NCBI GenBank assembly: GCA_963803545.1
Contig: CAWDMX010000001.1
Location: forward strand, 620,001-684,000
Reading direction: 5' to 3'
DNA from: Legionella_C sp963803545
GTDB taxonomy: Bacteria; Pseudomonadota; Gammaproteobacteria; Legionellales; Legionellaceae
Length of the DNA: 64,000 nt
In this document: piece by piece, positions 18,790 through 27,115 of the stretch
Position numbering within the stretch: the stretch's first letter is position 1
Layout: each line of letters begins with the position of its first letter
Program-made: the position numbers and the translations under genes
The notes under the pieces: model-generated
Seen by the model: the letters and a program-made list of their open reading frames with translations, nothing else
Database searches by the model: none
Told to the model about the DNA's origin: nothing

Positions 18790-19344
18790 ATGGCAACAAG
18801 ACTTAAAGAACATTATAAAACTAATATAATCGATTTAATGATGAAAAAATTCAATTATACTAGTGTTATGCAAGTACCTGTAATAACAAAAATCACGCTA
18901 AATATGGGTGTTGGTGAAGCGGTAGGTAATAAAAAAATTATGGAGCATGCTGTTAAAGACATGACCCTTATTGCTGGGCAAAAACCTGTGGTAACTTTGG
19001 CCAAAAAATCTATAGCTGGTTTTAAAATTAGAGAGAAGTGGCCTATTGGCTGTAAAGTTACTCTTCGTAAAGATAAAATGTATGAATTTTTAGACCGGTT
19101 AATAACCATTACTTTACCTCGAGTTCGTGATTTTCGTGGATTAAATCCTAAGTCCTTTGATGGAACTGGAAATTATAGTTTGGGTATTAGTGAACAAATT
19201 GTTTTCCCTGAAATTGATTTCGACAAAACAGATACAATTAGGGGTTTGGATATTTGTATAACTACTAGTGCTAAAACTAATGCTGAGGCAAAAGCTTTGC
19301 TTGAAGCGTTTAACTTGCCTTTAAAAGACAGAGAAAAACATTAA
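18790..19344 (+). CDS. rplE: 50S ribosomal protein L5
   Basis: L5 (184 residues) binds 5S rRNA and contacts the P-site tRNA. ITKITLNMGVGEAVGNKKI and RDFRGLNPKSFDGTGNYSLG are conserved. An in-frame GTG at 18781 could add three residues, but AGGTGA (18779-18784) is then the ribosome site for ATG 18790 with 5-base spacing, giving the usual start MATRLKEHYK. Confidence 0.96.
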   Translation: MATRLKEHYKTNIIDLMMKKFNYTSVMQVPVITKITLNMGVGEAVGNKKIMEHAVKDMTLIAGQKPVVTLAKKSIAGFKIREKWPIGCKVTLRKDKMYEFLDRLITITLPRVRDFRGLNPKSFDGTGNYSLGISEQIVFPEIDFDKTDTIRGLDICITTSAKTNAEAKALLEAFNLPLKDREKH

Positions 19345-19359
19345 AAAAAGGGTACTACT

Positions 19360-19662
19360 GTGGCTAAAAAATCAATACTTGCGCGTGGAAAAAGGCGCAT
19401 TCAGTCTGTAAAAAAACATATTGGCACGCGATTAGAACTAAAAAAAATAATCAAATCCACTACTGATTTTGATGAGAGAATGAATGCTCAAGAAAAACTT
19501 GCTAAGCTGCCTTTAAATTCTAACCCTGTTCGGTTAAAAAGTAGATGCCAGCAATGCGGTCGTTCACACGCTGTATATAAAAAATTTGGGCTTTGTAGAA
19601 TTTGTCTGAGACAGCAATTAATGAATGGCAATGTAACTGGCGGACGTAAGTCCAGCTGGTAG
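19360..19662 (+). CDS. rpsN: 30S ribosomal protein S14, long form with a complete zinc motif
   Basis: S14 (100 residues) is a small-subunit head protein. It has the length of the classic zinc-free gammaproteobacterial form and the family ending GGRKSSW. However it carries C63-X2-C66-X12-C79-X2-C82 (CQQCGRSHAVYKKFGLCRIC), the zinc ribbon typical of the short, roughly 61-residue C+ forms. E. coli S14 has lost these cysteines. It starts with GTG 19360 behind AAAGGG. Its place between rplE and rpsH is normal. Confidence 0.96.
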   Translation: MAKKSILARGKRRIQSVKKHIGTRLELKKIIKSTTDFDERMNAQEKLAKLPLNSNPVRLKSRCQQCGRSHAVYKKFGLCRICLRQQLMNGNVTGGRKSSW

Positions 19663-19686
19663 TCACTAATTTTTTGGAGAAATAGC

Positions 19687-20082
19687 GTGGGTATGCATGA
19701 TCCAGTAGCTGATATGTTAACGAGAATTCGTAACGGTCAGCAAGCTAAACATAAAAGTATAAATCTTAATTCATCTAAGTTGAAAGAAGAAATAGCACGA
19801 GTTTTAAAAGAGGAAGGCTACATTCTGGATTACAGTATTGAGTCTTTAGATAATAATTTGCGTTTACTAACGATTAACTTGAAATATTATCAGGGCATTG
19901 CTGTAATTGACCGCATTAAACGTATAAGCAGTCCTGGCGGAAGAGTTTATATGTCATTTAATGAACTGCCTTCCATTCCAGGTTTTGGTATAGCAATTTT
20001 GTCTACTTCTAAAGGGGTTATGACACATCAAAAAGCTAAATCAAATCGTGTTGGCGGCGAAGTGCTTTGTGAAGTAGCTTAA
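19687..20082 (+). CDS. rpsH: 30S ribosomal protein S8
   Basis: S8 (131 residues) binds the central domain of 16S rRNA, and in E. coli represses the spc operon. MHDPVADMLTRIRNGQQAKH and the C-terminal STSKGVMTHQKAKSNRVGGE are diagnostic. GTG 19687 is favoured over ATG 19693 because GGAGA (19676-19680) lies 6 bases before it. rplF follows after 16 bases. Confidence 0.97.
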   Translation: MGMHDPVADMLTRIRNGQQAKHKSINLNSSKLKEEIARVLKEEGYILDYSIESLDNNLRLLTINLKYYQGIAVIDRIKRISSPGGRVYMSFNELPSIPGFGIAILSTSKGVMTHQKAKSNRVGGEVLCEVA

Positions 20083-20098
20083 AACTGCGAGGAACGAT

Positions 20099-20644
20099 AT
20101 GTCAAGAGTAGCAAAAGCCCCTGTAACATTGCCTAACAATGTTACATATAGTGCGGGTAATGAGGCAATGATTGTTAAAGGTCCTAAAGGAACCCTAACA
20201 ATGCATGTTAATAAATTAGTAGATATTTATACTAATGAAAATGATACGAGCATAGTCAATTTCAAACCAAAGGATGTCAATAACAGTGACGCGTGGAAAC
20301 ATGCGGGAACTGCTAAATCGAATTTTGCAAACATGGTTGAAGGTGTAACTAAAGGCTTCGTTGTAAAGTTAGAATTAGTTGGTGTTGGTTATAGGGCACA
20401 AAATGAAGCTAATAAAATTATTTTGTCTTTGGGATTTTCACATCCAATCAATTACCAACTTCCTGAAGGTGTAACAGCTGTTATACCGAATAATACTACC
20501 ATAGAACTGCATGGCGTTGATAAACAGCTTGTAGGACAAGTAGCTTCAGAAATACGCTCTTACAGACCACCTGAGCCCTACAAAGGGAAAGGGGTTAAAT
20601 ACGCGGGTGAAATTATTGCTCGTAAAGAAGCTAAGAAAAAGTAG
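20099..20644 (+). CDS. rplF: 50S ribosomal protein L6
   Basis: L6 (181 residues) lies near the factor-binding site of the large subunit. The second domain carries LELVGVGYRAQ and the C-terminal RPPEPYKGKGVKYAGE, both diagnostic. A short insertion with EAKKK ends the protein. GAGGA lies before the ATG. Confidence 0.97.
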   Translation: MSRVAKAPVTLPNNVTYSAGNEAMIVKGPKGTLTMHVNKLVDIYTNENDTSIVNFKPKDVNNSDAWKHAGTAKSNFANMVEGVTKGFVVKLELVGVGYRAQNEANKIILSLGFSHPINYQLPEGVTAVIPNNTTIELHGVDKQLVGQVASEIRSYRPPEPYKGKGVKYAGEIIARKEAKKK

Positions 20645-20653
20645 GGTATAGAG

Positions 20654-21010
20654 ATGAATAAATTTGATAAACGAAAAAGACGTGGTAAAAAAACTAAAGC
20701 AGTTCAGCGGACTTTAGGCTGTCAGAGATTAGTTGTTTATAAAAGCAACGCTCATATTTATGCTCAAATAGTTGAAGATCATAATAAAGGGACTGAAATA
20801 ATTGCCGCTTTTTCCACTTTAAATAAAGAAGATGCAACACTATTTCAAGGAACTAAAGTATCGCAAGCTGCAAGTGTTGGTGAAAAGTTAGCCCAAATAG
20901 CGCTTAACAAAGGTATTACAAAAGTTGCTTTCGATCGAAATGGCAATAGGTATCATGGTCGCGTAAAAGCATTAGCAGATGGTGCACGTAAAGCTGGTTT
21001 AGAATTTTAA
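20654..21010 (+). CDS. rplR: 50S ribosomal protein L18
   Basis: L18 (118 residues) binds 5S rRNA with L5. RLVVYKSNAHIYAQIVED and the C-terminal AFDRNGNRYHGRVKALADGA match the family. It lies 9 bases after rplF and 9 before rpsE. Confidence 0.97.
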   Translation: MNKFDKRKRRGKKTKAVQRTLGCQRLVVYKSNAHIYAQIVEDHNKGTEIIAAFSTLNKEDATLFQGTKVSQAASVGEKLAQIALNKGITKVAFDRNGNRYHGRVKALADGARKAGLEF

Positions 21011-21019
21011 GGAACAGTA

Positions 21020-21526
21020 ATGGCATTTGAAAAAGTAACTGACGGTTACCAAGAAAAATTAGTTGGTATAACTAGAACTGCTAAAGTGGTAAAAGGCGGT
21101 AGAGTATTCGGTTTTGCAGCATTAGTTGTAGTTGGTGATGGCAAAGGTAAAGTAGGCTTTGGTCGTGGTAAATCACGTGAAGTTTCATTAGCAATCAACA
21201 AAGCTATGGATCAAGCTAAAAAAAATATGATTTATATACCTTTGGCAAATACTACTATCCATCATAAAATAACCTGGAATTATGGCGCATCTAAAGTATT
21301 TATGAAGCCTGCAAGTGATGGTACTGGTATTATTGCTGGTGGTGCTATGCGTGCGGTTCTTGAAGTTTTAGGTGTTAAAAATATATTGGCTAAAAATATT
21401 GGATTTACGAATCCTAGCAATGTTGTGAGAGCAACTATTGCGGCTTTATCTCACATAGGAACTCCAGACTATGTTGCAGCTAAACGTGGGAAAAACATTC
21501 AAGAAATAATGGCAGATGAATCATGA
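21020..21526 (+). CDS. rpsE: 30S ribosomal protein S5
   Basis: S5 (168 residues) contacts the decoding region and mRNA entry channel. KVVKGGRVFGFAALVVVGDG is the dsRBD-like core with the loop linked to spectinomycin sensitivity, and GKVGFGRGKSREV follows. The last codons overlap the rpmD start as ATGA. Confidence 0.97.
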   Translation: MAFEKVTDGYQEKLVGITRTAKVVKGGRVFGFAALVVVGDGKGKVGFGRGKSREVSLAINKAMDQAKKNMIYIPLANTTIHHKITWNYGASKVFMKPASDGTGIIAGGAMRAVLEVLGVKNILAKNIGFTNPSNVVRATIAALSHIGTPDYVAAKRGKNIQEIMADES

Positions 21527-21708
21527 GTAAAAATTTAAAAATTACCTTGGTAAAAAGCATCATAGGACGTAAGCCTAAGCATGTTTTAATTGCTAAACAA
21601 TTAGGTTTAGGAAAATTGAACAGCAGTGTTATTCATGCTGATAATCCAGCTATTCGTGGATTGGTTAATATAATAACGTACATGTTAGTTGTTGAGGAGT
21701 GTGCATAA
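21523..21708 (+). CDS. rpmD: 50S ribosomal protein L30
   Basis: L30 (61 residues) is a small large-subunit protein. LKITLVKSIIGRKPKHVLIA and LGLGKLNSSVIHADNPAIRG match the family, although the usual hydrophobic end is shortened to YMLVVEECA. It overlaps rpsE by 4 bases, and its stop shares a base with the rplO start. Confidence 0.95.
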   Translation: MSKNLKITLVKSIIGRKPKHVLIAKQLGLGKLNSSVIHADNPAIRGLVNIITYMLVVEECA

Positions 21709-22142
21709 TGTATCTAAATACACTTTCTCCTGATCCAGGTTCTAGACCGAGTAAAAGACGATTAGGCCGAGGAATAGGTTCGGGTTTGGGTAAAACGAGT
21801 GGTAAAGGCCATAAAGGTCAGAAAGCTCGAGCTGGTGGTTACCATAAAATTGGTTTTGAAGGCGGCCAAATGCCGATTCAACGTCGTTTACCAAAACTGG
21901 GCTTCAAATCACGCACTCAGAAATTTAGCGAAGAAATTAATTTAAATGAAATTGCTAAAGTGACCTCTGGAGTTGTAAGTATCGAGTCTTTGAAAGAATT
22001 TGGATTAATCAATGGTTCTATACGCTCAGTAAAAGTTATTCTATCTGGTGAGTTAACGGTTGCGCTCCACTTAAAAGGACTAAAAGTCACAAAAGGTGCT
22101 CGAGCGGCTATTGAGCAGGCTGGCGGAAGTATAGAAGAGTAA
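21708..22142 (+). CDS. rplO: 50S ribosomal protein L15
   Basis: L15 (144 residues) binds 23S rRNA late in assembly. RLGRGIGSGLGKTSGKGHKG and GFEGGQMPIQRRLPKLGF are diagnostic. An in-frame GTG at 21699 is possible, but GAGGAG (21694-21699) is a good ribosome site for ATG 21708 (MYLNTLSP), the normal L15 start. secY follows after two bases. Confidence 0.97.
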   Translation: MYLNTLSPDPGSRPSKRRLGRGIGSGLGKTSGKGHKGQKARAGGYHKIGFEGGQMPIQRRLPKLGFKSRTQKFSEEINLNEIAKVTSGVVSIESLKEFGLINGSIRSVKVILSGELTVALHLKGLKVTKGARAAIEQAGGSIEE

Positions 22143-22144
22143 CT

Positions 22145-23473
22145 ATGAATAACCAAAAACAGCTAACTCGCCAATCCAGTGGAGGATTGGCGGAATTAAA
22201 AGCACGATTAATTTTTGTGGTTTTAGGAATTCTTATCTATCGCTTAGGCGCTCATATACCTGTTCCCGGTTTAGACCCGCAGAAGTTAGCTAATTTTTTC
22301 GGTGAGCAGCAAAATACTATATTTGGATTATTTAACATGTTTTCTGGTGGCGCATTGTCACGAGTGACTGTTTTTGCGATAGGCATCATGCCCTATATCT
22401 CTGCTTCAATTATTATTCAATTGTTTTCAGTGGTATCGCCAAAGTTAGAACAATTAAAAAAGGAAGGGGAGTCAGGTAGGCGTAAAATTAACCAATACAC
22501 ACGTTATTTAACGCTTCTCTTATCCATCTTTCAATCAATGGGAATGGCAAAGTGGCTAGCTGGGCAGCATATTGCTTTGAATCCTGATTTGTTTTTCTAT
22601 TTTACATGCGTAATTACCTTGGTTACTGGAACAATGTTTTTAATGTGGCTGGGAGAACAAATTACTGAAAAAGGCGTTGGAAATGGTATTTCTTTAATAA
22701 TATTTTCAGGAATTGTTTCTAGCATGCCTAATGCTATAGCTTCAGTTTTACAACAGGTTAAAGAGGGACAGATGCAGGCTTTGACCCTTGTTTTAATCGC
22801 TATTATTGTAGCGTTAGTAACCGGGTTTGTTGTTTATATGGAAAGAGCACAGCGGCGCATTAAAGTTAATTACGCCCAACGTACTCATGGGCGAAAAGTT
22901 TATGCTGCACAATCCAGTCATCTTCCTTTGAAAATTAATATGTCTGGAGTCATTCCACCTATATTTGCTTCGAGTATTATTTTGCTTCCAGCTACATTGG
23001 CGCAGTTTTTTGCAAAAACTAAGGGTATGGGGTGGATTGCCGATGTTGGTATGGCTTTATCACCTGGACAGCCATTGTATTTAATAGTTTATGCATCCGC
23101 TATTTTATTTTTTGCCTTTTTTTACGCAGCCTTAGTTTTTAATCCAAAGGATACGGCAGACAACCTTAAAAAATCAGGTGCTTACATCCCTGGAATTAGA
23201 CCTGGTGAGCAAACCACAAGATATATTGATTCTGTGATGACGAGACTTACGCTTATCGGTGCCATATATCTTGTGCTTGTCTGCTTGTTACCACAAATAA
23301 TGATGTATACCTGGCATGTGCCTTTCTATTTTGGCGGAACTTCACTTTTGATTATAGTTGTTGTAATTATGGATTTTGTAGCCCAAGTCCAAGCACATCT
23401 GATGACACAACAATATGATTCATTGATGAAAAAGGCCAATTTTAAAGGGGCCAAATTGCCTGGTCTGTTATGA
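22145..23473 (+). CDS. secY: Protein translocase subunit SecY
   Basis: SecY (442 residues) is the channel of the Sec translocon in the inner membrane. Ten hydrophobic segments can be seen, with LGILIYRLGAHIPVPGLDP at the start and the cytoplasmic YAQRTHGRKVYAAQSSHLPL loop, where ribosome and SecA dock. The plug-proximal region GLFNMFSGGALSR is present. It sits at the standard place after rplO, with rpmJ next. Confidence 0.98.
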   Translation: MNNQKQLTRQSSGGLAELKARLIFVVLGILIYRLGAHIPVPGLDPQKLANFFGEQQNTIFGLFNMFSGGALSRVTVFAIGIMPYISASIIIQLFSVVSPKLEQLKKEGESGRRKINQYTRYLTLLLSIFQSMGMAKWLAGQHIALNPDLFFYFTCVITLVTGTMFLMWLGEQITEKGVGNGISLIIFSGIVSSMPNAIASVLQQVKEGQMQALTLVLIAIIVALVTGFVVYMERAQRRIKVNYAQRTHGRKVYAAQSSHLPLKINMSGVIPPIFASSIILLPATLAQFFAKTKGMGWIADVGMALSPGQPLYLIVYASAILFFAFFYAALVFNPKDTADNLKKSGAYIPGIRPGEQTTRYIDSVMTRLTLIGAIYLVLVCLLPQIMMYTWHVPFYFGGTSLLIIVVVIMDFVAQVQAHLMTQQYDSLMKKANFKGAKLPGLL

Positions 23474-23494
23474 TGATTACAATCGGAGTTACAA

Positions 23495-23608
23495 ATGAAA
23501 GTTAGAGCATCAGTAAAACGTATTTGTCGAAATTGCAAAATTATTAAGAGAAACGGCATAATACGCGTTATCTGCAAGGATGCACGGCATAAACAAAAGC
23601 AAGGTTAA
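23495..23608 (+). CDS. rpmJ: 50S ribosomal protein L36
   Basis: This short gene encodes 37 residues beginning MKVRASVKRICRNCKII and ending with DARHKQKQG. The zinc site C-X2-C-X12-C-X4-H is intact, so this is the zinc-binding (C+) form. GGAG (23485-23488) gives a normally spaced ribosome site. It is the last gene of the spc cluster, as in E. coli. Confidence 0.95.
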   Translation: MKVRASVKRICRNCKIIKRNGIIRVICKDARHKQKQG

Positions 23609-23630
23609 CTCTTGCTTGATTTTGTTTCAA
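23597..23630 (+). terminator. Possible terminator at the end of the spc cluster
   Basis: AAGCAAG (23597-23603) and CTTGCTT (23611-23617) form a 7-bp stem around the rpmJ stop codon, followed by the T-rich GATTTTGTTT. The stem is short, so this may be only a partial terminator or attenuator. Confidence 0.45.
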
Positions 23631-23663
23631 TATAATAGTATCCTTCTGTCCCTTTGTGACAGA
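23631..23663 (+). promoter_or_regulatory. Candidate alpha-operon promoter and leader hairpin
   Basis: A perfect TATAAT lies at 23631-23636 in the gap before rpsM, where E. coli has its alpha-operon promoter, but no good -35 is seen. Just downstream TCTGTC (23645-23650) and GACAGA (23658-23663) form a 6-bp hairpin in the leader. E. coli S4 represses this operon by binding a leader pseudoknot; whether this hairpin serves that role is unknown. Confidence 0.45.
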
Positions 23664-23688
23664 GCACAAATAACATACGGAGAGATTA

Positions 23689-24045
23689 ATGGCTCGTATT
23701 GCAGGTGTAAATATACCCGACAATAAACATATAGTAATTGCTTTACGATCGATATACGGGATCGGTAAAACAACGGCTATGAAATTATGCCAAACAATAG
23801 GCATAGAACCTTCAACTAAAGTATCTGCTATTTCTGAAGAGAATCTTGAAGCTCTGCGTACTGAAATTGCAAAAATAACAGTAGAGGGAGATCTACGTCG
23901 TGCAGTTACGATGAGTATCAAACGTTTAATGGATTTAGGCTGTTATCGCGGTTTACGGCACAGAAGAGGTTTACCATTAAGAGGACAGCGAACAAAAACA
24001 AATGCGCGCACTCGTAAAGGTCGTCGTAAAAGTATAAGCAAATAA
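23689..24045 (+). CDS. rpsM: 30S ribosomal protein S13
   Basis: S13 (118 residues) is a head protein that contacts the P-site tRNA and the large subunit. ARIAGVNIPDNKHIVIALRS with the helix-turn-helix-like YGIGKTTA, and the basic tail GLPLRGQRTKTNARTRKGRR, are diagnostic. CGGAGAG precedes the ATG. First gene of the alpha cluster. Confidence 0.97.
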   Translation: MARIAGVNIPDNKHIVIALRSIYGIGKTTAMKLCQTIGIEPSTKVSAISEENLEALRTEIAKITVEGDLRRAVTMSIKRLMDLGCYRGLRHRRGLPLRGQRTKTNARTRKGRRKSISK

Positions 24046-24063
24046 TTTTGTAGGATAGTAAAG

Positions 24064-24456
24064 ATGACTAAAGCAAAGCAGCAAAAAACAAGAAAAAAGA
24101 TTAAGCGTGTTGTTAGTGACGCAATAGTTCACATTCATGCCTCTTTTAACAATACAATTGTAACGTTTACAGATCGCCAAGGAAATGCCCTATGTTGGGC
24201 AACTTCAGGTGGCTCAGGTTTCCGTGGTTCACGTAAAAGCACGCCCTATGCTGCACAGGTTGCCACAGATCGCGCTTCTGTAACCGCTAAAGAATACGGT
24301 GTTAAAACTGTTGCCGTATTGGTACATGGTCCCGGCCCTGGTCGCGAATCAACTATTCGTGAGTTAATTGCTCAGGGTTTTAAAATTGATCAAATTACCG
24401 ATGTTACGGGTATTCCCCATAATGGTTGTAAAGCACCTAAAAAACGTCGTGTTTAA
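24064..24456 (+). CDS. rpsK: 30S ribosomal protein S11
   Basis: S11 (130 residues) lies on the small-subunit platform near the E site. HIHASFNNTIVTFTDRQGN and the C-terminal TDVTGIPHNGCKAPKKRRV are diagnostic. The NG in PHNGCK is the site that forms isoaspartate in E. coli S11. Spacing to rpsM and rpsD is short. Confidence 0.97.
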   Translation: MTKAKQQKTRKKIKRVVSDAIVHIHASFNNTIVTFTDRQGNALCWATSGGSGFRGSRKSTPYAAQVATDRASVTAKEYGVKTVAVLVHGPGPGRESTIRELIAQGFKIDQITDVTGIPHNGCKAPKKRRV

Positions 24457-24471
24457 GATTCAGGAGTTATA

Positions 24472-25098
24472 ATGGCTAGAAATACTGGTCCTAGATGTAA
24501 ATTAATGCGTAAAGTGAAAACTGACTTAGGTTTGTTGAGCCCGGTTAGGCCCTTGGCGGATAAATGTAAAATTGATAATTCTCCAGGCCAACACGGTGCT
24601 AGTAAAAAAAATAATAAACTAAATGATTACGGCATTCAGTTACGTGAAAAACAAAAAATTCGTCATAATTATGGTGTTTTAGAAAAGCAATTTCGTAATT
24701 ATTACAAAAAAGCTGCAAGTCAGAAAGGCTCTACAGGTGAAAATTTAATGATTTTGTTAGAGCGTCGTCTTGATAATGTTGTTTACCGTATGGGATTTGC
24801 TTCAACTCGTGCTGAAGCACGTCAATTGGTTTCTCATAAGTCAATTTTAGTAAATGATAAAACGGTTAATATTCCTTCTTTTCTTGTTAATCCAGGCGAT
24901 GTTATTTCCATTAGACAAAAGGCCAAGGAGCAAGGAAGAATTAAAGCAGCTTTAGCTTTATCTGAACAGCGCGCAACTTGTGATTGGCTAACAATCGATA
25001 GTTCGGTATTAAAAGGATCATTCGCTACTATTCCGACTTTGAATGACCTACCGACGATATTTAACGTCAACTTGGTTGTAGAACTTTACTCTAAGTAA
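24472..25098 (+). CDS. rpsD: 30S ribosomal protein S4
   Basis: S4 (208 residues) is a primary 16S rRNA binder with an S4 domain near residues 98-160 (LERRLDNVVYRMGFASTRAE, then ARQLVSHKSILVNDK). GPRCKLMRKVKTDLGL at the start is typical; the protein lacks an N-terminal zinc site. In E. coli S4 represses this operon. rpoA follows after 15 bases. Confidence 0.97.
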   Translation: MARNTGPRCKLMRKVKTDLGLLSPVRPLADKCKIDNSPGQHGASKKNNKLNDYGIQLREKQKIRHNYGVLEKQFRNYYKKAASQKGSTGENLMILLERRLDNVVYRMGFASTRAEARQLVSHKSILVNDKTVNIPSFLVNPGDVISIRQKAKEQGRIKAALALSEQRATCDWLTIDSSVLKGSFATIPTLNDLPTIFNVNLVVELYSK

Positions 25099-25113
25099 GC
25101 TCGAGGACTTTTA

Positions 25114-26106
25114 ATGGCTACTGAAATTAATCAAATGTCAACTCCACAAGTACTTAAAGTACAAAGTACTTCTCCAAGACACGTCAAAGTTGTTTTGGAA
25201 CCTTTAGAGCCAGGTTATGGTCATACTTTAGGTAATGCTTTACGACGTATATTATTATCTTCAATGCCTGGCTGGGCTTTTACTGAAGCGCATATTGATG
25301 GTGTTTTGCATGAAAATAGCACTATTGAAGGTGTTAAAGAAGATGTAATTGATATACTGCTAAATTTAAAACAAGTAGCTATTAAAATAGTTTCTGGTAA
25401 CGAAGCGTTATTGACCTTGAACAAGGTTGGCCCTTGTGTAGTTACTGCTGGTGACATTGAGCTGGGGCTTGGACAGGAAATTGTTAACCCAGATTTAGTA
25501 ATTGCTACCCTTAATGAGCATGGCAAGCTTAGTATGACGCTTAAAGCAGAAAAAGGTGTTGGATTTCACTATATTGACAACTGTACAACGATATTTGAAG
25601 AAGAGCTTCAGCAAAAATCTATAGGTAAGTTAAAATTAGATAATAGTTTTTCACCAATTATTAAAGTCGCATACTTTGTCGAAAACGCTCGCGTCGAAAA
25701 TCGTACGGATCTTGATAAACTTACTATTGATCTAGAAACGAACGGAACTTTAGATGCTGAAGAGGCAATCCGTATTTCTGCTACTATTTTGCAACGTCAA
25801 TTGCATGCTTTTGTTGATATGCAATTTGAAGAATCTCGAGTCGATAAAAAAGAACGCAATGATTTTGATCCAATCTTACTAAGGCCTGTTGATGATTTAG
25901 AATTAACAGTGCGTTCCGCGAATTGCTTAAAAGCTGAAAATATTTATTTCATTGGTGATTTGATCCAGAAATCTGAAAATGAATTATTAAAAACGCCTAA
26001 TTTAGGAAAGAAATCCTTAACTGAAATTAAAGATGTTTTGGCTTTACGTTCTTTATCTTTAGGAATGAAATTAGAAAATTGGCCACCAGAAAATCTTGGT
26101 GAGTAG
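25114..26106 (+). CDS. rpoA: DNA-directed RNA polymerase subunit alpha
   Basis: The alpha subunit (330 residues) dimerises to nucleate RNA polymerase assembly and binds UP elements and activators with its C-terminal domain. LEPLEPGYGHTLGNALRRIL is the N-terminal dimer motif. The C-terminal domain from about residue 250 includes LRPVDDLELTVRSANCLKAE and TPNLGKKSLTEIKDVL. Length is normal. It lies between rpsD and rplQ. Confidence 0.98.
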   Translation: MATEINQMSTPQVLKVQSTSPRHVKVVLEPLEPGYGHTLGNALRRILLSSMPGWAFTEAHIDGVLHENSTIEGVKEDVIDILLNLKQVAIKIVSGNEALLTLNKVGPCVVTAGDIELGLGQEIVNPDLVIATLNEHGKLSMTLKAEKGVGFHYIDNCTTIFEEELQQKSIGKLKLDNSFSPIIKVAYFVENARVENRTDLDKLTIDLETNGTLDAEEAIRISATILQRQLHAFVDMQFEESRVDKKERNDFDPILLRPVDDLELTVRSANCLKAENIYFIGDLIQKSENELLKTPNLGKKSLTEIKDVLALRSLSLGMKLENWPPENLGE

Positions 26107-26123
26107 TATTAGGAGTTTATAAA

Positions 26124-26507
26124 ATGCGACATCGTAATGCCGGCCGCCGTTTTGGTCGAAACAGCAGTCATAGAAAAGCTATGTTTAGTAACATGGTTTG
26201 TTCGTTAATAGAACACGAACAGATTATTACTACTTTACCTAAAGCAAAAGAGTTGCGTTCACATATTGAACCATTAATTACTAAAAGTAAAAATGATTCA
26301 GTTCATGCTCGTCGATATGTATTCGATAGGTTGCGCTCGAAAGAAGCAGTAGGTAAGTTATTTACAGTTCTTGGGCCTCGCTTTGTTGAGCGTCCAGGTG
26401 GTTATGTTAGAGTGTTGAAATATGGCAATCGTGCTGGTGACAACGCACCTATGGCTGTAATTCAGTTTCTTGATAGACCAGAGCCAGTTGAGCCTACGGA
26501 AAGCTAG
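26124..26507 (+). CDS. rplQ: 50S ribosomal protein L17
   Basis: L17 (127 residues) is a large-subunit protein near the tunnel exit. MRHRNAGRRFGRNSSHRKAM and the C-terminal GGYVRVLKYGNRAGDNAPMA are diagnostic. It is the last gene of the alpha cluster and is followed by a strong terminator. Confidence 0.98.
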   Translation: MRHRNAGRRFGRNSSHRKAMFSNMVCSLIEHEQIITTLPKAKELRSHIEPLITKSKNDSVHARRYVFDRLRSKEAVGKLFTVLGPRFVERPGGYVRVLKYGNRAGDNAPMAVIQFLDRPEPVEPTES

Positions 26508-26536
26508 TTTTTGTACTACTGTAATAATGTTATTTT

Positions 26537-26566
26537 AAAAAAACTGCTTGCGAGCAGTTTTTTTTT
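26537..26566 (+). terminator. Rho-independent terminator after rplQ
   Basis: AAACTGCT (26541-26548), loop TGCG, AGCAGTTT (26553-26560) form an 8-bp stem extendable by four A-T pairs, followed by a run of T to 26566. It ends the ribosomal protein chain. Confidence 0.93.
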
Positions 26567-26711
26567 ACTTTTTTTGACTTAATATTTGAAATTGTAAACG
26601 GAACTTATTTTTGGTCGAACTTATGGTGTAGGCCCAATTAAATTAGGTGGCGTATCCTGTTGAATGTTCTAGCACGAACTAAACTAACTAGGAATATACG
26701 CCGCGAGTTAT

Positions 26712-27115
26712 TTTACGCTGAAGGAACTAGCGACACCCGTCACGATAGCACTTGATTCGTTAATAGAGATTTCGCGTGTTGGAGCAAAGGAGTTTATAAC
26801 CCGAATTGTTGTGTTAAAATTGATTAATTTACTTGCGCATCATCATGATAAAAAGCCTGATGATGACTGCCAAGCAGTGCATAGGAGCGATATCTACCGG
26901 CGCGTAGCCTTTCAGACAGGGATGGGTGTTGTTGATATTCACGCTCCAAAGATTGGTGATTTGAGCAAGTCAGGCGTTAGATTTACGGCTCATTATTTTG
27001 CCCTGTTAAAAGCGAGCTAAAAGCTTTGAGGAGCTACTTCCTCGACCATATTTAAAAATGAAATTACTAGGTAATTATAATAGTGTTTGCTAGGCGAAAA
27101 CGTAAAGGGGTTATC
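26712..27115 (+). pseudogene. Decayed IS256-family transposase, N-terminal part
   Basis: A frame running from about 26712 to 27018 reads through LIEISRVGAKEFI, LLAHHHDKKPDDDCQAVHR, FQTGMGVVDIHAPKIGDLS and SGVRFTAHYFALLKAS. This matches the N-terminal part of IS256/mutator-type transposases (RNGY...IQTGIGPV.V..PKVRD...IRF pattern). The match continues one frame later as KSFEELLPRPYLKMKLLGN, like the family's KS.EELLPWLYLKG. No catalytic part remains. It is a different subgroup from the intact element at 27715. The call rests on reading frame similarity from memory. Confidence 0.65.
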
